From positions 1-64,000 of the forward strand of contig CAKZJW010000019.1 of the NCBI GenBank assembly GCA_937120495.1: DNA of 64,000 nt. Reading direction: 5' to 3'. Source of the stretch: an uncultured Oligoflexia bacterium. Its GTDB lineage: Bacteria; Bdellovibrionota; Bacteriovoracia; Bacteriovoracales; Bacteriovoracaceae. The notes under the pieces are model-generated. The model made no database searches. It saw only the letters and a program-made list of their open reading frames with translations, and was not told the DNA's origin. Both the position numbers and the translations under genes were made by a program. Of the stretch, positions 42,023-51,290 are shown piece after piece (position 1 is the stretch's first letter; every line of letters starts with the position of its first letter).

Positions 42023-42731
42023 AATAGACAAAGTTCTTGTTGAACTAGGAATATTAAAGACACGATCGCAAGCAAAGATGCTTATAGAGCAAGGTTGTGT
42101 ATATCATAATGATACTCAAGTAAAAAAAGCCGGACTCAAAGTAAACTCCGATGATAAATTTGAAATTAAAGAGATGAATATTTATGTCTCTCGAGGTGCT
42201 TATAAACTTGAAAAAGCGATGAGTGAATTTGAATTGAATCTAGGTGACTTAATTGTTGCAGACGTTGGTGCAAGTACTGGTGGCTTTACACAAGTCTGTT
42301 TAGAGAATGGTTCAAAAAAAGTTTACGCTATTGATGTGGGACATGATCAGTTATCAGATATTATCAAAAATGATGAACGAGTAGTTAATCTTGAAGGAAC
42401 AAATATTAAGTTTCCTCTAGAGCTCCCAGAGCTTGTGGACTTATGTGTCGTAGATCTTTCATTTATTTCAATTAAACTAGTTTATAAAAATATTCACAAT
42501 CTTCTTAAAGAGGGCGCAAGTTCCGTCGTTCTAATAAAGCCTCAATTTGAAGCAGGGGCTAGTCGATTGGGGAAACAAGGACTTGTGTCAGACGAGCTTC
42601 AACCTGTTATATTGGATGAAGTACTTTCTTGGTTTAAAGAGAATAATTTCAATGTTGAGAAAATTATTGATTCACCTATTAAGGGAAATAAAAGTGGCAA
42701 TAAAGAGTATCTGGCCCTTATAAAGAAATAA
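42015..42731 (+). CDS. tlyA: TlyA-family rRNA 2'-O-methyltransferase
   Basis: 238 residues: N-terminal S4 RNA-binding domain (MDRIDKVLVELGILKTRSQA), then an FtsJ-like methyltransferase with YVSRGAYKLEKA, the SAM site VADVGASTGGFTQ and VDLSFISI, and IKPQFEAG. In other bacteria it methylates 16S/23S rRNA. ATG 42015 is chosen over an upstream TTG; it overlaps the dapF stop by 8 nt. Its 3' end overlaps a convergent gene by 14 nt. Confidence 0.93.
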   Translation: MDRIDKVLVELGILKTRSQAKMLIEQGCVYHNDTQVKKAGLKVNSDDKFEIKEMNIYVSRGAYKLEKAMSEFELNLGDLIVADVGASTGGFTQVCLENGSKKVYAIDVGHDQLSDIIKNDERVVNLEGTNIKFPLELPELVDLCVVDLSFISIKLVYKNIHNLLKEGASSVVLIKPQFEAGASRLGKQGLVSDELQPVILDEVLSWFKENNFNVEKIIDSPIKGNKSGNKEYLALIKK

Positions 42732-43983
42732 GATAATTCATATTAAACGTATTTGTCGTTATCGTAGAATCTCTATCAAAATCTCTTTTTCGTCTAATAT
42801 CATCTAAGTAATCATAGTGATACGAAATATAAAAACGCTCTGTCATATTATAACTCAGTGTCGCTTGAAGGTTTGTTTTATTATCACTCCAGTCCATCTC
42901 AAGTTTATCCATATCAATAAGAGGCTTATACCAAAGCGTAGACTTAAACTTCCAATTATCACTTAAGCTAGTAGCGAGTTGAACTCTCAGAGCATGTCTT
43001 ACATTGTCTTCTTTTATAGAGTCAGATTTTGGTTTGGTAACATCAGACTCTAAGTTATCAGTAAGAGTAATATAACCAATGTCGAATTGAGTATCATCTT
43101 TTTCAGAATAAAAGTGATAAATAAAACCTAGGACACCAATCTGAGTATGGCTTTTAGGAAAATAAATATCGCCTTCTTTTCGTTGATTGTATTTCATATA
43201 ACCAAAGTAGGAGAAGTTTTCTGAAATTCTATTGATTCTGAACTCACCCTCTGCAAGCGTTTGTTCAGTTGTCACTTCTTCTTTCGTTATATTGTTAACG
43301 GCTTTTTCATCAATTTTATTATAGTCTAATTTGAATTGATACTTCGAACCCGTGTTGTAGAGATTAAACCCGTAGTTTGAAGATTTTTCATCATCTTCTG
43401 ATTGAAAACGTATTGGAGAAGCAAATAGCCTAAGCTTTGTTGAACTTAAGTCCTTTGATAAAACAGATGAGTTAAAATTTCTTTTAGAAAATTTTTGAGC
43501 TTCAGTATCTTCAACTTTATAGACTTTGGCTTTGTTCATGTCATTTATAAGGTCAAAGTTTGCAATTCTTTCTTGTTGAAGCTCTACCTCTCGGTTTAAT
43601 TCTTTTTCAGTAATTTGCTTGTCTGCAAATGCATCCTTATCAAGCTTACTCATAAAGAGTTTGATTCTTGGAGGGAGTTCACTTTGTCTCATTGAATTTA
43701 TTCTATAATTTGAGTCATAAGATAAAAGTTCTGGGTGAACGACTCTATAAACTTTCCAGTATGATAAAACCATAGATGATCTAACGCAGATTGCTCTTGC
43801 GATATATCCATTTTTATTCGTAAGTTTTATATGATCAAATTTATCGATTCCATCTTCAAGGCCTCGATTGAGGACAAGGAAGTTTTTCTTATAATGTTTT
43901 ATTACGCTTACGTTATTAATTTTGTCATTAATATCTAGTGCGTAAACATTTGAAAGTATGAATAAAAATAGAAAAATTCTCAT
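42718..43983 (-). CDS. exported protein, probable outer-membrane beta-barrel
   Basis: 421 residues with a signal peptide (MRIFLFLFILSNVYA). Residues ~180-421 alternate polar and aromatic residues in about a dozen strands (for example RLFASPIRFQSE, KYQFKLDYNK, RFYISYHYDYLDD), as in a barrel of OMP type. It ends in Leu rather than Phe. The N-terminal ~150 residues contain a helix-rich part. Function unknown. Confidence 0.65.
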   Translation of the reverse strand: MRIFLFLFILSNVYALDINDKINNVSVIKHYKKNFLVLNRGLEDGIDKFDHIKLTNKNGYIARAICVRSSMVLSYWKVYRVVHPELLSYDSNYRINSMRQSELPPRIKLFMSKLDKDAFADKQITEKELNREVELQQERIANFDLINDMNKAKVYKVEDTEAQKFSKRNFNSSVLSKDLSSTKLRLFASPIRFQSEDDEKSSNYGFNLYNTGSKYQFKLDYNKIDEKAVNNITKEEVTTEQTLAEGEFRINRISENFSYFGYMKYNQRKEGDIYFPKSHTQIGVLGFIYHFYSEKDDTQFDIGYITLTDNLESDVTKPKSDSIKEDNVRHALRVQLATSLSDNWKFKSTLWYKPLIDMDKLEMDWSDNKTNLQATLSYNMTERFYISYHYDYLDDIRRKRDFDRDSTITTNTFNMNYLISL

Positions 43984-44054
43984 GTATATATTGTATCGCG
44001 ATATGAGATTTCTTATAGTACTAGGCAGTTTTCTCTATTGTTGAGCGCTTTAGT

Positions 44055-44564
44055 CTATTCGTAGTTTAAAACGCTTTGAATATTAGTATCGCCTTCATGA
44101 AGGTCATTTAAAAATTTCAAATTAATAAGTGCGCTTACAGCTTGAACGTTAAAGTTATTTTTTTTACACAATTGGAGAGTTGCTCTCAGTGTTCCACCTG
44201 TTGCTATAACATCATCAACGATAACGACATTCAGTTTCTCATCGTTTACGGCCATCTCTAAAGTATCTGATCCATATTCTAAGTCGTAGTTAACACTTAT
44301 TACCGGAGGAGGAAGCTTTCCCTTTTTTCTAACAGGAAGAAAGCCTTTATTATTTTTAAGAGCTAGTGCACTTCCTAGAATAAATCCTCTAGACTCAATA
44401 CCTAGAACAAGATCTACCTTTGACCAATCAATTAATTTACTCATATCTTCAATTACTTCAGGAAGCTTTTGCTTTAGAAGTGGCGAGAAATCTTTGAATA
44501 TAACTCCTGGTTTTGGAAAATCTGGGACCTTAATAATTAGTTCTTCGTACTGCTCGGGAGTCAT
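44055..44564 (-). CDS. apt: adenine phosphoribosyltransferase
   Basis: Salvages adenine to AMP using PRPP. 169 residues, with FPKPGVIFKDFSPLL, GIESRGFILGSALA, RKKGKLPPP and the PRPP-binding VVIVDDVIATGGTLRA. Length is normal. Isolated gene; the 5' region up to the next gene (163 bp) is AT-rich. Confidence 0.95.
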   Translation of the reverse strand: MTPEQYEELIIKVPDFPKPGVIFKDFSPLLKQKLPEVIEDMSKLIDWSKVDLVLGIESRGFILGSALALKNNKGFLPVRKKGKLPPPVISVNYDLEYGSDTLEMAVNDEKLNVVIVDDVIATGGTLRATLQLCKKNNFNVQAVSALINLKFLNDLHEGDTNIQSVLNYE

Positions 44565-44727
44565 TTTTGTTCCTTAAAAAAATTATTTACGAATAAATAG
44601 TAAAGCATAGAGCGTAAAAAAAACAGTCATTTCGATAAAATATAAGCATTAAATACCAAGTGATTTCAGTCAGTTATCTGGTCTGAGTTGGCATCTATGT
44701 TGCTCATATAAGGGTAGGGAGAATTGG

Positions 44728-45036
44728 ATGAAAAATATTATTTTATGCTTTTTAATAGCTTTTATATCAATAAAGGCTCAGGGGAAATCAATTATCAAAG
44801 TGGCACCAATAGGGGCTTCACCTAAGGGGCAGTATGTTGCCTTTGAGGAATTTGGGTTTACCGATGATAAAAAAGCGTTCTCTAAAATACGACTTTTTAA
44901 TACTTGGAAAGGAAAATATATATCCAAAGAAATTGTTATAGGAGCAAAAGATAAATCAGTCTCATTAGAAAGTATTCGTCTCAGAGCAAAAGAAATTGCT
45001 AATAAAAGATTTGCTAAATTTGATTTATCAACTTAA
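44728..45036 (+). CDS. exported protein, possibly DUF2259-like
   Basis: 102 residues with a signal peptide (MKNIILCFLIAFISIKAQG) after SD GGGAG. The start of the mature part (GASPKGQYVAFEEFGFTDDK) recalls DUF2259 predicted secreted proteins, which are longer, so this would be a fragment-length relative. Tentative. Confidence 0.55.
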   Translation: MKNIILCFLIAFISIKAQGKSIIKVAPIGASPKGQYVAFEEFGFTDDKKAFSKIRLFNTWKGKYISKEIVIGAKDKSVSLESIRLRAKEIANKRFAKFDLST

Positions 45037-45042
45037 TCGAAT

Positions 45043-45987
45043 CTAAAAGCCTTTAGGTCTTTTATAAATAATAATACTTGAAAAATTTCCTTTCAAATTA
45101 TATTTCTTCTGTGACTTCTTAGAAAGAGGTGCCATATTATTATCTACACCAATAAAAATACGTTCCTTTGACATTGTAAGGCCTTCGGCTAAACCAAATA
45201 TCTCTCCACTGTCATAGAGTTCTCTTAATTTTATATTATCTAATTTATTAAAGCTTACACTAGTAACAATTTTTTTCTTTTGAAGATCATACTTTGTTAT
45301 TAGGTGTTCATTTCTCTCTAGTAAATATAGGAAGCCATTTTCATAGTGAAGGTCGGCATAGTCCATAGAGCCATACTTAGTTTCTTTGTTTGAGAATAAA
45401 AAGTGATCCTCAACTTTTCCAGACTTGATATCGACTTTTATAATACCTCTTGGGCTTCTCTCTTGAGCAATATAGAGCTTACTATTTTTACAGTCTGCTG
45501 CGATTCCTTCAAATCCAGCATTTCTTGAAACTTTATGAAGTGGAAAACCAACTTCTTTAAATGTTTTCTCAAAAGGAACTTTCATATTCGTTAGAGTTGA
45601 ATCTTTTATTTTTAAGACATGTCTAACTTGCTCATTTATAAGGTAGAAAGTATCTCCACAGTAAGTAACACCTTCTAAATCAAAAGGATTCTTAACAATC
45701 TTTCCTGCGTGTTCCAAAAGGAGTGCTTTAGCAAAGTAGGGCGTGTGTCCGGTAAGCTTTGATAGGTCTAAGTAGTTCGTATAATAGAAGCGGTTTTTCT
45801 CAAAGGTCACTTTGTAAATTGCTCTATTTGAAAGCTTATCACCAACGAAAAGAAGGTCATCGCCTTTTTTAGTTAGAGCACTGAGTTCGATTTCATCTCT
45901 GTTGAAATAAATTTTATCAAACTTTAGCTCCGCACTTGCTGCAGTTGTTAAAGAAGTAAATAATTGAGTTAAAATAAGAAATTTCAT
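45043..45987 (-). CDS. exported beta-propeller protein (esterase-like phytase / SdiA-regulated type)
   Basis: 314 residues with a signal peptide (MKFLILTQLFTSLTTAASA). FDLEGVTYCGDTFYLINE, NAGFEGIAADCKNSKLYIAQE and FGLAEGLTMSKERIFIGVDN are the repeats of a six-bladed propeller of the phytase-like esterase family (PF13449 group). Substrate unknown. Ends 6 bp from the convergent DUF2259-like gene. Confidence 0.7.
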   Translation of the reverse strand: MKFLILTQLFTSLTTAASAELKFDKIYFNRDEIELSALTKKGDDLLFVGDKLSNRAIYKVTFEKNRFYYTNYLDLSKLTGHTPYFAKALLLEHAGKIVKNPFDLEGVTYCGDTFYLINEQVRHVLKIKDSTLTNMKVPFEKTFKEVGFPLHKVSRNAGFEGIAADCKNSKLYIAQERSPRGIIKVDIKSGKVEDHFLFSNKETKYGSMDYADLHYENGFLYLLERNEHLITKYDLQKKKIVTSVSFNKLDNIKLRELYDSGEIFGLAEGLTMSKERIFIGVDNNMAPLSKKSQKKYNLKGNFSSIIIYKRPKGF

Positions 45988-46266
45988 TGTTTCAGTTTAC
46001 TAGAGCTTCTACCTATTTTCAGCATGTTATATATTACCTAGTACAGTCATGTTTGGAATCTAAGTTGTTGTATTTATTCGGAAAAATGATTTTGAAACAC
46101 AGTGTTCATAAAATTATTACAACAGCTAGTGTTTTTTATCAGTATTGGATGTAGATTCCATTTCGAAGAGCAATTGAGAGTGAGAGTTCATTGCTTCGTG
46201 AGAGTTTTGTTTTTGTTTTAAAGCCAGTAATATATTTACTGGCTTTTTTTATTTGGAGAAATGAAA
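45988..46266 (+). promoter_or_regulatory. leader region ending in a terminator, possible attenuator or small RNA
   Basis: 279 bp without a gene. A strong hairpin AAGCCAGTAA/TTACTGGCTT (46221-46230 and 46236-46245) with seven T ends only 4 nt before the SD GGAG of the next gene. No plus-strand gene lies upstream within 1 kb. So transcripts begun here would either stop as a small RNA or read on into the gene. Confidence 0.45.
46221..46250 (+). terminator. rho-independent terminator upstream of a start codon
   Basis: 10-bp perfect stem AAGCCAGTAA/TTACTGGCTT, 5-nt loop TATAT, T run TTTTTTT overlapping the stem end. Confidence 0.85.
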
Positions 46267-47145
46267 ATGATTAAAAAAATCTCAGCGGCACTTTCTATCT
46301 TTATTATTGGTATTATTATCGGCAAGTATTATTTCTCTAAACACGAAGTTGTAATTCAAAAAGAAACACTCGCAATCCAGTCGGCTGATGCTCAAAAACT
46401 AGATTCAATATCAAATGCCTTTTTTAATTTAAGTCAAAATGAAATCTTAGAATATACCAAACTAAAAGATGCTAAGAAAAAATATGAAAAAGCAGATGAG
46501 ATATTGGGAAAGGTTATTTTACTATTTCTTGCAAATGTTCAAATGAGAATGAAGCCAGAAGTTAAGAGTTACTTTGTTGAAGGCAAAAAAGAAAAAGTTA
46601 AAATTGAAGATTTAACTTTCAAATCAAATAATCAAATTAAAAAGAAGCCTGAAGTTGTAATTATGGATGAGTATATTTTTGCAAAGCTCATCGCTGTTGA
46701 TGCACAATTTATGAGTGTTCAAAAGAATATGCCTTTTAAAATAAAATCTCCTTATAAATTATTTAAAAAATCAAACTCATTTGAGGACTTAGAAAAAATT
46801 AAAAAATTTAACGGTGTTTTCAAAGGTAGTTTGTTAATTACAAAAGGGAAGCATAAAAATAGGTTAGATGATATTGAGTTAAATATTAACTTTTTTGAAA
46901 GAGATGGGAAAATTGATGGAACTTATGAGTCAAAGTTAAGCCATAGCGGAGACACCTATAGCCATAATAGAGGCAGTGGTGGAGCAAGACAAATTCGTAA
47001 AGCACCAAAGGGAACTTACCTTGTCGAGACGAGTCCGAATTCGTTTATGCATTTAAGATATATTGAAGGAGAAGATATCTTTCATGGAAAGTATTATGAT
47101 GATGACGAGTTTAAGGGTCTTGTTACTCTTTATCCTGTAGACTAA
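46267..47145 (+). CDS. membrane-anchored protein of unknown function
   Basis: ATG 46267 is 8 nt after GGAG; an ATG at 46261 is too close. 292 residues with one N-terminal anchor (about residues 5-22, then KYYFSKHE) and a periplasmic domain: a Lys-rich helical part and a C-terminal beta part (FNGVFKGSLLITKGKH ... KIDGTYESKL). No family recognised. Its end overlaps a convergent LysR gene by 23 nt. It sits directly behind the terminator at 46221. Confidence 0.65.
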   Translation: MIKKISAALSIFIIGIIIGKYYFSKHEVVIQKETLAIQSADAQKLDSISNAFFNLSQNEILEYTKLKDAKKKYEKADEILGKVILLFLANVQMRMKPEVKSYFVEGKKEKVKIEDLTFKSNNQIKKKPEVVIMDEYIFAKLIAVDAQFMSVQKNMPFKIKSPYKLFKKSNSFEDLEKIKKFNGVFKGSLLITKGKHKNRLDDIELNINFFERDGKIDGTYESKLSHSGDTYSHNRGSGGARQIRKAPKGTYLVETSPNSFMHLRYIEGEDIFHGKYYDDDEFKGLVTLYPVD

Positions 47146-48007
47146 TTAGAGCCAGATGCTCCCAGAGCTTTTTCGTATTTGGACCTAATATTCTTTTTTT
47201 ATTTCTTATTAAACTTATTTCAACACTAATGGGACTGATATCTGAAAATTCTTTTATCTCTTTAAGAGATCCATTTTCAAGTAGATGTTTTATTTGATGA
47301 TAAGGGAGTCTTCCCCATCCTAGGCCATTAGTAATTAGCCTTTCTTTTATTCCCATATCTGTTGTAAACCATTGCTTCATATCTTTGGCTGCACCAAGAA
47401 TTTTTCTTTTAGTCGCATTGGGCGAGCTTTTAACAATGATTTGAGGAAATTCTTTTAGATCATCATAAGTGGCATCAGTATTGAGATAAAATTCACTTGA
47501 AATAACTGGAATCATTTTTGTTTCTAGAATTGGAATATGTTCGAGATCTTCATGCTCTTGAAGATATCCACCAATGGCAAAGTCAATTTGTGCATTAATT
47601 AATTTGTGATGAAGCTCGTCTAAGATATCAACATTTAAATTTAATGCTGTAGTAATATGTGGCTTCATAAAATCTTTGAAGATATTACTAATTTCCCCAA
47701 GAGGGCAAATGGCATCAATACTAATATTGATTTCGCTTTCAATGCCGTGGCCAAGTTCTTTTCCAAGAACTTGTAGCTCGCTAAATTTCTCTAGTGCAGG
47801 GAGAGATTTTTTATAGAAGGCCAAACCATCTTCCGTGAGAGTTGGCCTGTAGTTATCTCTATTAAAGATTTTGATTCCAAATTCTTCTTCGAGTTTTTTG
47901 ATTGCCATACTTAAGCTTGGTTGAGTCTTAAATAAATGCTGCGAAGCAGCTTTGAAGCTTCCGTGCTTTACAATGGCATCAAGTGTAACTAATTGATCAT
48001 ACGTCAT
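47123..48007 (-). CDS. LysR-family transcriptional regulator
   Basis: 294 residues. N-terminal HTH (YDQLVTLDAIVKHGSFKAAS, then TQPSLSMAIKKLEEEFG), LysR substrate-binding domain from about residue 92. Divergent from a YceI gene 107 bp away, so it probably controls it. The effector is unknown. Confidence 0.88.
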   Translation of the reverse strand: MTYDQLVTLDAIVKHGSFKAASQHLFKTQPSLSMAIKKLEEEFGIKIFNRDNYRPTLTEDGLAFYKKSLPALEKFSELQVLGKELGHGIESEINISIDAICPLGEISNIFKDFMKPHITTALNLNVDILDELHHKLINAQIDFAIGGYLQEHEDLEHIPILETKMIPVISSEFYLNTDATYDDLKEFPQIIVKSSPNATKRKILGAAKDMKQWFTTDMGIKERLITNGLGWGRLPYHQIKHLLENGSLKEIKEFSDISPISVEISLIRNKKRILGPNTKKLWEHLALISLQDKE

Positions 48008-48114
48008 GATTAACTATAATTATAAGCATTATTTATATAGTTAATCAAATTAAAATAGTATTTTTTTATACATATTGCAGATATGATCATAAAAATTAAT
48101 AAATGGAGGAATTT

Positions 48115-48666
48115 ATGAATACGCTTTTTAAAATTATTACTTTGGCCGTTTTTTCGATATCTACTGCATTTGCAGGAAATTTAAGCATTGAGAACAGCTC
48201 GCTTGGATGGAAGGGAAGTAAAGGAGCCGCAGGCTTTAAACTTGGATCTCATTATGGAAAAATTAAACTAATTGATGGTGATATCAAATCTAAAAATGGA
48301 AACCTTCTTGGTGGAAACTTCACAGTTGATATGAAGAATTTCACTATTGAAGATCTTTCTGGAGAGTGGGCGAAGAAATTTATCTCTCATATGAAAAGTT
48401 CAGATTTCTTTTCAGTAGATAAATATCCAACTTCAAAACTTATGATTAAGTCCGTATCAGGGAAAAAAGTAATTGCAGATTTAACGATTAATGGAATTAC
48501 AAAACCAGTAAAGTTTGACTACAAAAAAGTAGGGAAAGCTTTTGTTGGTAAGATGGTTTTTGATAGAACAAAGTACAACATGCTTTATGGTAAAGACTCA
48601 AGCTTAGGTGATAAATTTATTCATCATGAAGTAGAGATAACTTTTAATCTAGTAGAGAAAAAATAA
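48115..48666 (+). CDS. YceI-family periplasmic lipid-binding protein
   Basis: ATG 48115 follows GGAGG by 5 nt and starts the signal peptide (MNTLFKIITLAVFSISTAFA); ATG 48103 lacks SD. 183 residues of YceI lipocalin-like fold (LGWKGSKGAAGFKLGSHYG, GGNFTVDMKNF, FFSVDKYPTSKLMI, LTINGITKPVKFDYK). YceI proteins bind isoprenoids or fatty acids in the periplasm. A terminator follows at 48675. Divergent LysR regulator. Confidence 0.9.
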   Translation: MNTLFKIITLAVFSISTAFAGNLSIENSSLGWKGSKGAAGFKLGSHYGKIKLIDGDIKSKNGNLLGGNFTVDMKNFTIEDLSGEWAKKFISHMKSSDFFSVDKYPTSKLMIKSVSGKKVIADLTINGITKPVKFDYKKVGKAFVGKMVFDRTKYNMLYGKDSSLGDKFIHHEVEITFNLVEKK

Positions 48667-48674
48667 AAATACTG

Positions 48675-48706
48675 GGGCGAATAATTATAAAAATTCGCCC
48701 TTTTTT
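48675..48706 (+). terminator. rho-independent terminator after YceI gene
   Basis: GGGCGAAT - 10-nt loop - ATTCGCCC with six T after it. Confidence 0.87.
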
Positions 48707-48742
48707 GTTTGAAAACAGGTTCTTACTCGCTATGATCTCTAT

Positions 48743-49093
48743 ATGAACCGTATCGCCCAAAAAAGTATTCACTTTATTAAGATTATAATCAAACTTATAA
48801 CTGGGGTACCATTTCTAACACTTTCAATCTTTGGAAACCTTATCGTTGGCCTTTTTGCCCTTGTCGTTTATTTTCTTGAAAAAGATATTAACCCTAAGCT
48901 GAATACATATTTGGATTCTCTTTGGTGGAGCTTCTCAACTACAACGACTGTTGGCTATGGTGATATCGTACCGATAACAGACACTGGTAAAGTAATTGGA
49001 ATAGGTTTAATGCTTGTTGGTGTGGCTCTATTTAGTATTTATACAGCCTTATTTGCAAGGGCCATCTTAGATGACCCTGATTATATGGATTAA
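48743..49093 (+). CDS. two-helix potassium channel
   Basis: 116 residues with the Ion_trans_2 layout: helix (about residues 22-45), pore helix, selectivity filter TTTTVGYGD (residues 66-74), second helix (about 82-106). No cytoplasmic regulatory domain. It should form a tetrameric K+ channel in the inner membrane. Ends just before the convergent thiolase gene (no gap). Confidence 0.85.
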   Translation: MNRIAQKSIHFIKIIIKLITGVPFLTLSIFGNLIVGLFALVVYFLEKDINPKLNTYLDSLWWSFSTTTTVGYGDIVPITDTGKVIGIGLMLVGVALFSIYTALFARAILDDPDYMD

Positions 49094-50371
49094 TTACTTT
49101 TCAATAATTGCTGTTACTCCCATTCCACCGGCTGTACAGATTGAAATAAGCCCAGTCCCGCTTCCTTTTTCATTAATCATTTTTGCAAGTGCGCCTACAA
49201 TTCTAGCGCCTGTTGCCGCAAACGGATGTCCTAGTGCAAGTGATCCACCATTTATATTTAATTTTTCAAAATCAATTTCACCTAAGGCTGAATCTTTTCC
49301 TAATTTTGTTTTACAAAAAATTTCACTTTTCCAAGCTTCAAGTGTACATAAAACTTGAGCTGCAAACGCTTCGTGAATTTCATAAAAATCAAATCCTTGT
49401 AAATCCATTTGTGCTTTATCAAGCATCATAGGTACGGCATAAGCCGGAGCCATTAAAAGTCCCTCGTCTTTTATATAGTCAACAGCTGCTGAAATTCCAA
49501 TTTTAAAATAGGCTAAAACCTCATAACCATTTTCCTTGGCGTATTCTTCACTACAAAGAAAAACACAACTTGCTCCATCTGATAGAGCGGTAGAGTTAGC
49601 TGCAGTTAGTGTTCCTTCTCCACTTTTTTTATCGAAGGCAGGCTTTAGTGAAGCCATTTTCTCTAAGGTTGTATCAGCTCTTAGAATTCCATCTTTTTTA
49701 AATCCTTTAAACTCTGTAATTAGATCATCATAAAAATTATTATCATAAGCCTTAGCAGCTTTTTGCTGACTATCAAATGCGAGTTGATCCTGATCAACTC
49801 TTTTAATCTTCCATGACTTTGCCATGTCTTCACAGCTCTCACCCATGCTTTTACCTGTTCTTGGTTCCTTTACCGCAGGAATTTTAGGAAGAAGCTCTTT
49901 TGGGTTGAATCCCTTAAATGCTTTTACTTTCTGAGAAAATGTTTTTGCATTTGAAAGACTTAGGAGTCTATCTGAGAATTGTTTCTTGAATTCAATTGGA
50001 ACATCACTATTAGTATCAACACCTGCAGCAATACCACAATCAATTTGTCCTAGAGCAATTTTGTTTGCCACTAAAATTGTTGCTTCCAAAGATGTACCAC
50101 AAGCCTTTTGAAGATCAGTTGCTGGAGTCATGGGATTGAGCCCACTGTCCATCACACATTCTCTTGCAAGAGAAAAATCATAGGCATGCTTATTAACTGC
50201 GCCTAAGGCAACTTCGCCCAGTGTTTTTCCATTTAAATTTAAAGTTTCAACTAGGTCTTTTAATGCGGGAACCATTAGATCTCTATTTGAAAGACCTTTG
50301 TAGTTTGTACCTGAACGCATAAAAGGAATTCTCTTACTAGAGATAATACATACTTTTTTTACATTATTCAT
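49094..50371 (-). CDS. thiolase (acetyl-CoA acyltransferase, FadI/FadA type)
   Basis: 425 residues. Catalytic Cys91 in DLQKACGTSLEA, then GIAAGVDTNSDVP, NSTALSDGASCVFL, YEIHEAFAAQVL, the His motif NGGSLALGHPFAATGARIV and the second Cys in CTAGGMG. It either cleaves 3-ketoacyl-CoA in beta-oxidation or makes acetoacetyl-CoA; length favours the FadI-type beta-oxidation enzyme. It stands alone, without an adjacent multifunctional FadJ. Confidence 0.92.
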   Translation of the reverse strand: MNNVKKVCIISSKRIPFMRSGTNYKGLSNRDLMVPALKDLVETLNLNGKTLGEVALGAVNKHAYDFSLARECVMDSGLNPMTPATDLQKACGTSLEATILVANKIALGQIDCGIAAGVDTNSDVPIEFKKQFSDRLLSLSNAKTFSQKVKAFKGFNPKELLPKIPAVKEPRTGKSMGESCEDMAKSWKIKRVDQDQLAFDSQQKAAKAYDNNFYDDLITEFKGFKKDGILRADTTLEKMASLKPAFDKKSGEGTLTAANSTALSDGASCVFLCSEEYAKENGYEVLAYFKIGISAAVDYIKDEGLLMAPAYAVPMMLDKAQMDLQGFDFYEIHEAFAAQVLCTLEAWKSEIFCKTKLGKDSALGEIDFEKLNINGGSLALGHPFAATGARIVGALAKMINEKGSGTGLISICTAGGMGVTAIIEK

Positions 50372-50421
50372 TTATATACCTTTGAAAAAAATTATAGGTA
50401 TATTTTAACACATACTGAACT

Positions 50422-51240
50422 CTAAACAAATGCGTTGTTAAGAAGTTCCCCAATACCACCAGCTCCTGGAACTATATATTGATTTGCATTTAATCCCGCT
50501 TCTTCATCAGGATAAGTTCCAGCAATACTTTGAAGAGCTTTTTTCGTAGATAGACCTCTATCGAGTCGAACTGCATATATTTCACAATCGGGATGATCGG
50601 CTTTAATTCTGCTAATGTACTCAGGAGTAATGATTAAATGAATTGAGATGAACTTTTTTGCTTTTCCCGGAACTTGCTTTTTGTAAAAATTAATTGCTTC
50701 ACTTATTGTCCCTCCAGTTGCACCCATCGGATCTGGAAAAATGACAAAGGAGTCATCAACAGGGCCTCCAATTTTAGAGCCCGATATATCAACACCAATA
50801 ACTTCGTTAAGTTCGTTGGTTTTTCTAGCTGCGTAGAAGTGATCCTGTCTAATATTCTTATAATCAAATAAATAATTTAATTCTTCATAAATCATTTGCG
50901 ATGGAATCATTCCTGCTCGAGCAAGATCAACCACAACAACTTTTGAATCTTGTTTTAAAGAAACGCCTTTATATATACCTTGCTCATGAAATTCTTGCAT
51001 GCGAGTAGGAGATTCTGTTATTTCACTTTCAAAAAAATGAGAGGCTGCCTCATGGAGTAAAAATGAATAAGCTTTTTTAACATACTCCGTAAAAAGAGGT
51101 TGAGTTATATCATTTGAGCAAATTTTATTTAAAATTGTTCTAAGATAGGGAGAGTTTAAAATATGTACTTGCTCGCCATATAGGTGTTTTGTTTGAGATA
51201 AATTAAAATCTAAGCTTTGATATGATAAATCATCTGTCAT
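50422..51240 (-). CDS. upp: uracil phosphoribosyltransferase
   Basis: Makes UMP from uracil and PRPP. ATG 51240 is supported by AAGGAG; the frame extends 33 nt further without SD. The PRPP site FVIFPDPMGATGGTISEAI and the uracil site AGLNANQYIVPGAGGIGE are clear. At 272 residues it is longer than the usual ~210, with extra N-terminal sequence. Divergent from gloA with 50 bp between. Confidence 0.9.
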   Translation of the reverse strand: MTDDLSYQSLDFNLSQTKHLYGEQVHILNSPYLRTILNKICSNDITQPLFTEYVKKAYSFLLHEAASHFFESEITESPTRMQEFHEQGIYKGVSLKQDSKVVVVDLARAGMIPSQMIYEELNYLFDYKNIRQDHFYAARKTNELNEVIGVDISGSKIGGPVDDSFVIFPDPMGATGGTISEAINFYKKQVPGKAKKFISIHLIITPEYISRIKADHPDCEIYAVRLDRGLSTKKALQSIAGTYPDEEAGLNANQYIVPGAGGIGELLNNAFV

Positions 51241-51290
51241 GTGAATCTCCTTTGGAGTATAATATATTATCAATTATACAGGAGCAAATA

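Noticed and set aside
41639..42031. 130-codon minus-strand frame opposite dapF
   Set aside because: It lies across the well-supported dapF and tlyA genes and has shadow-like composition.
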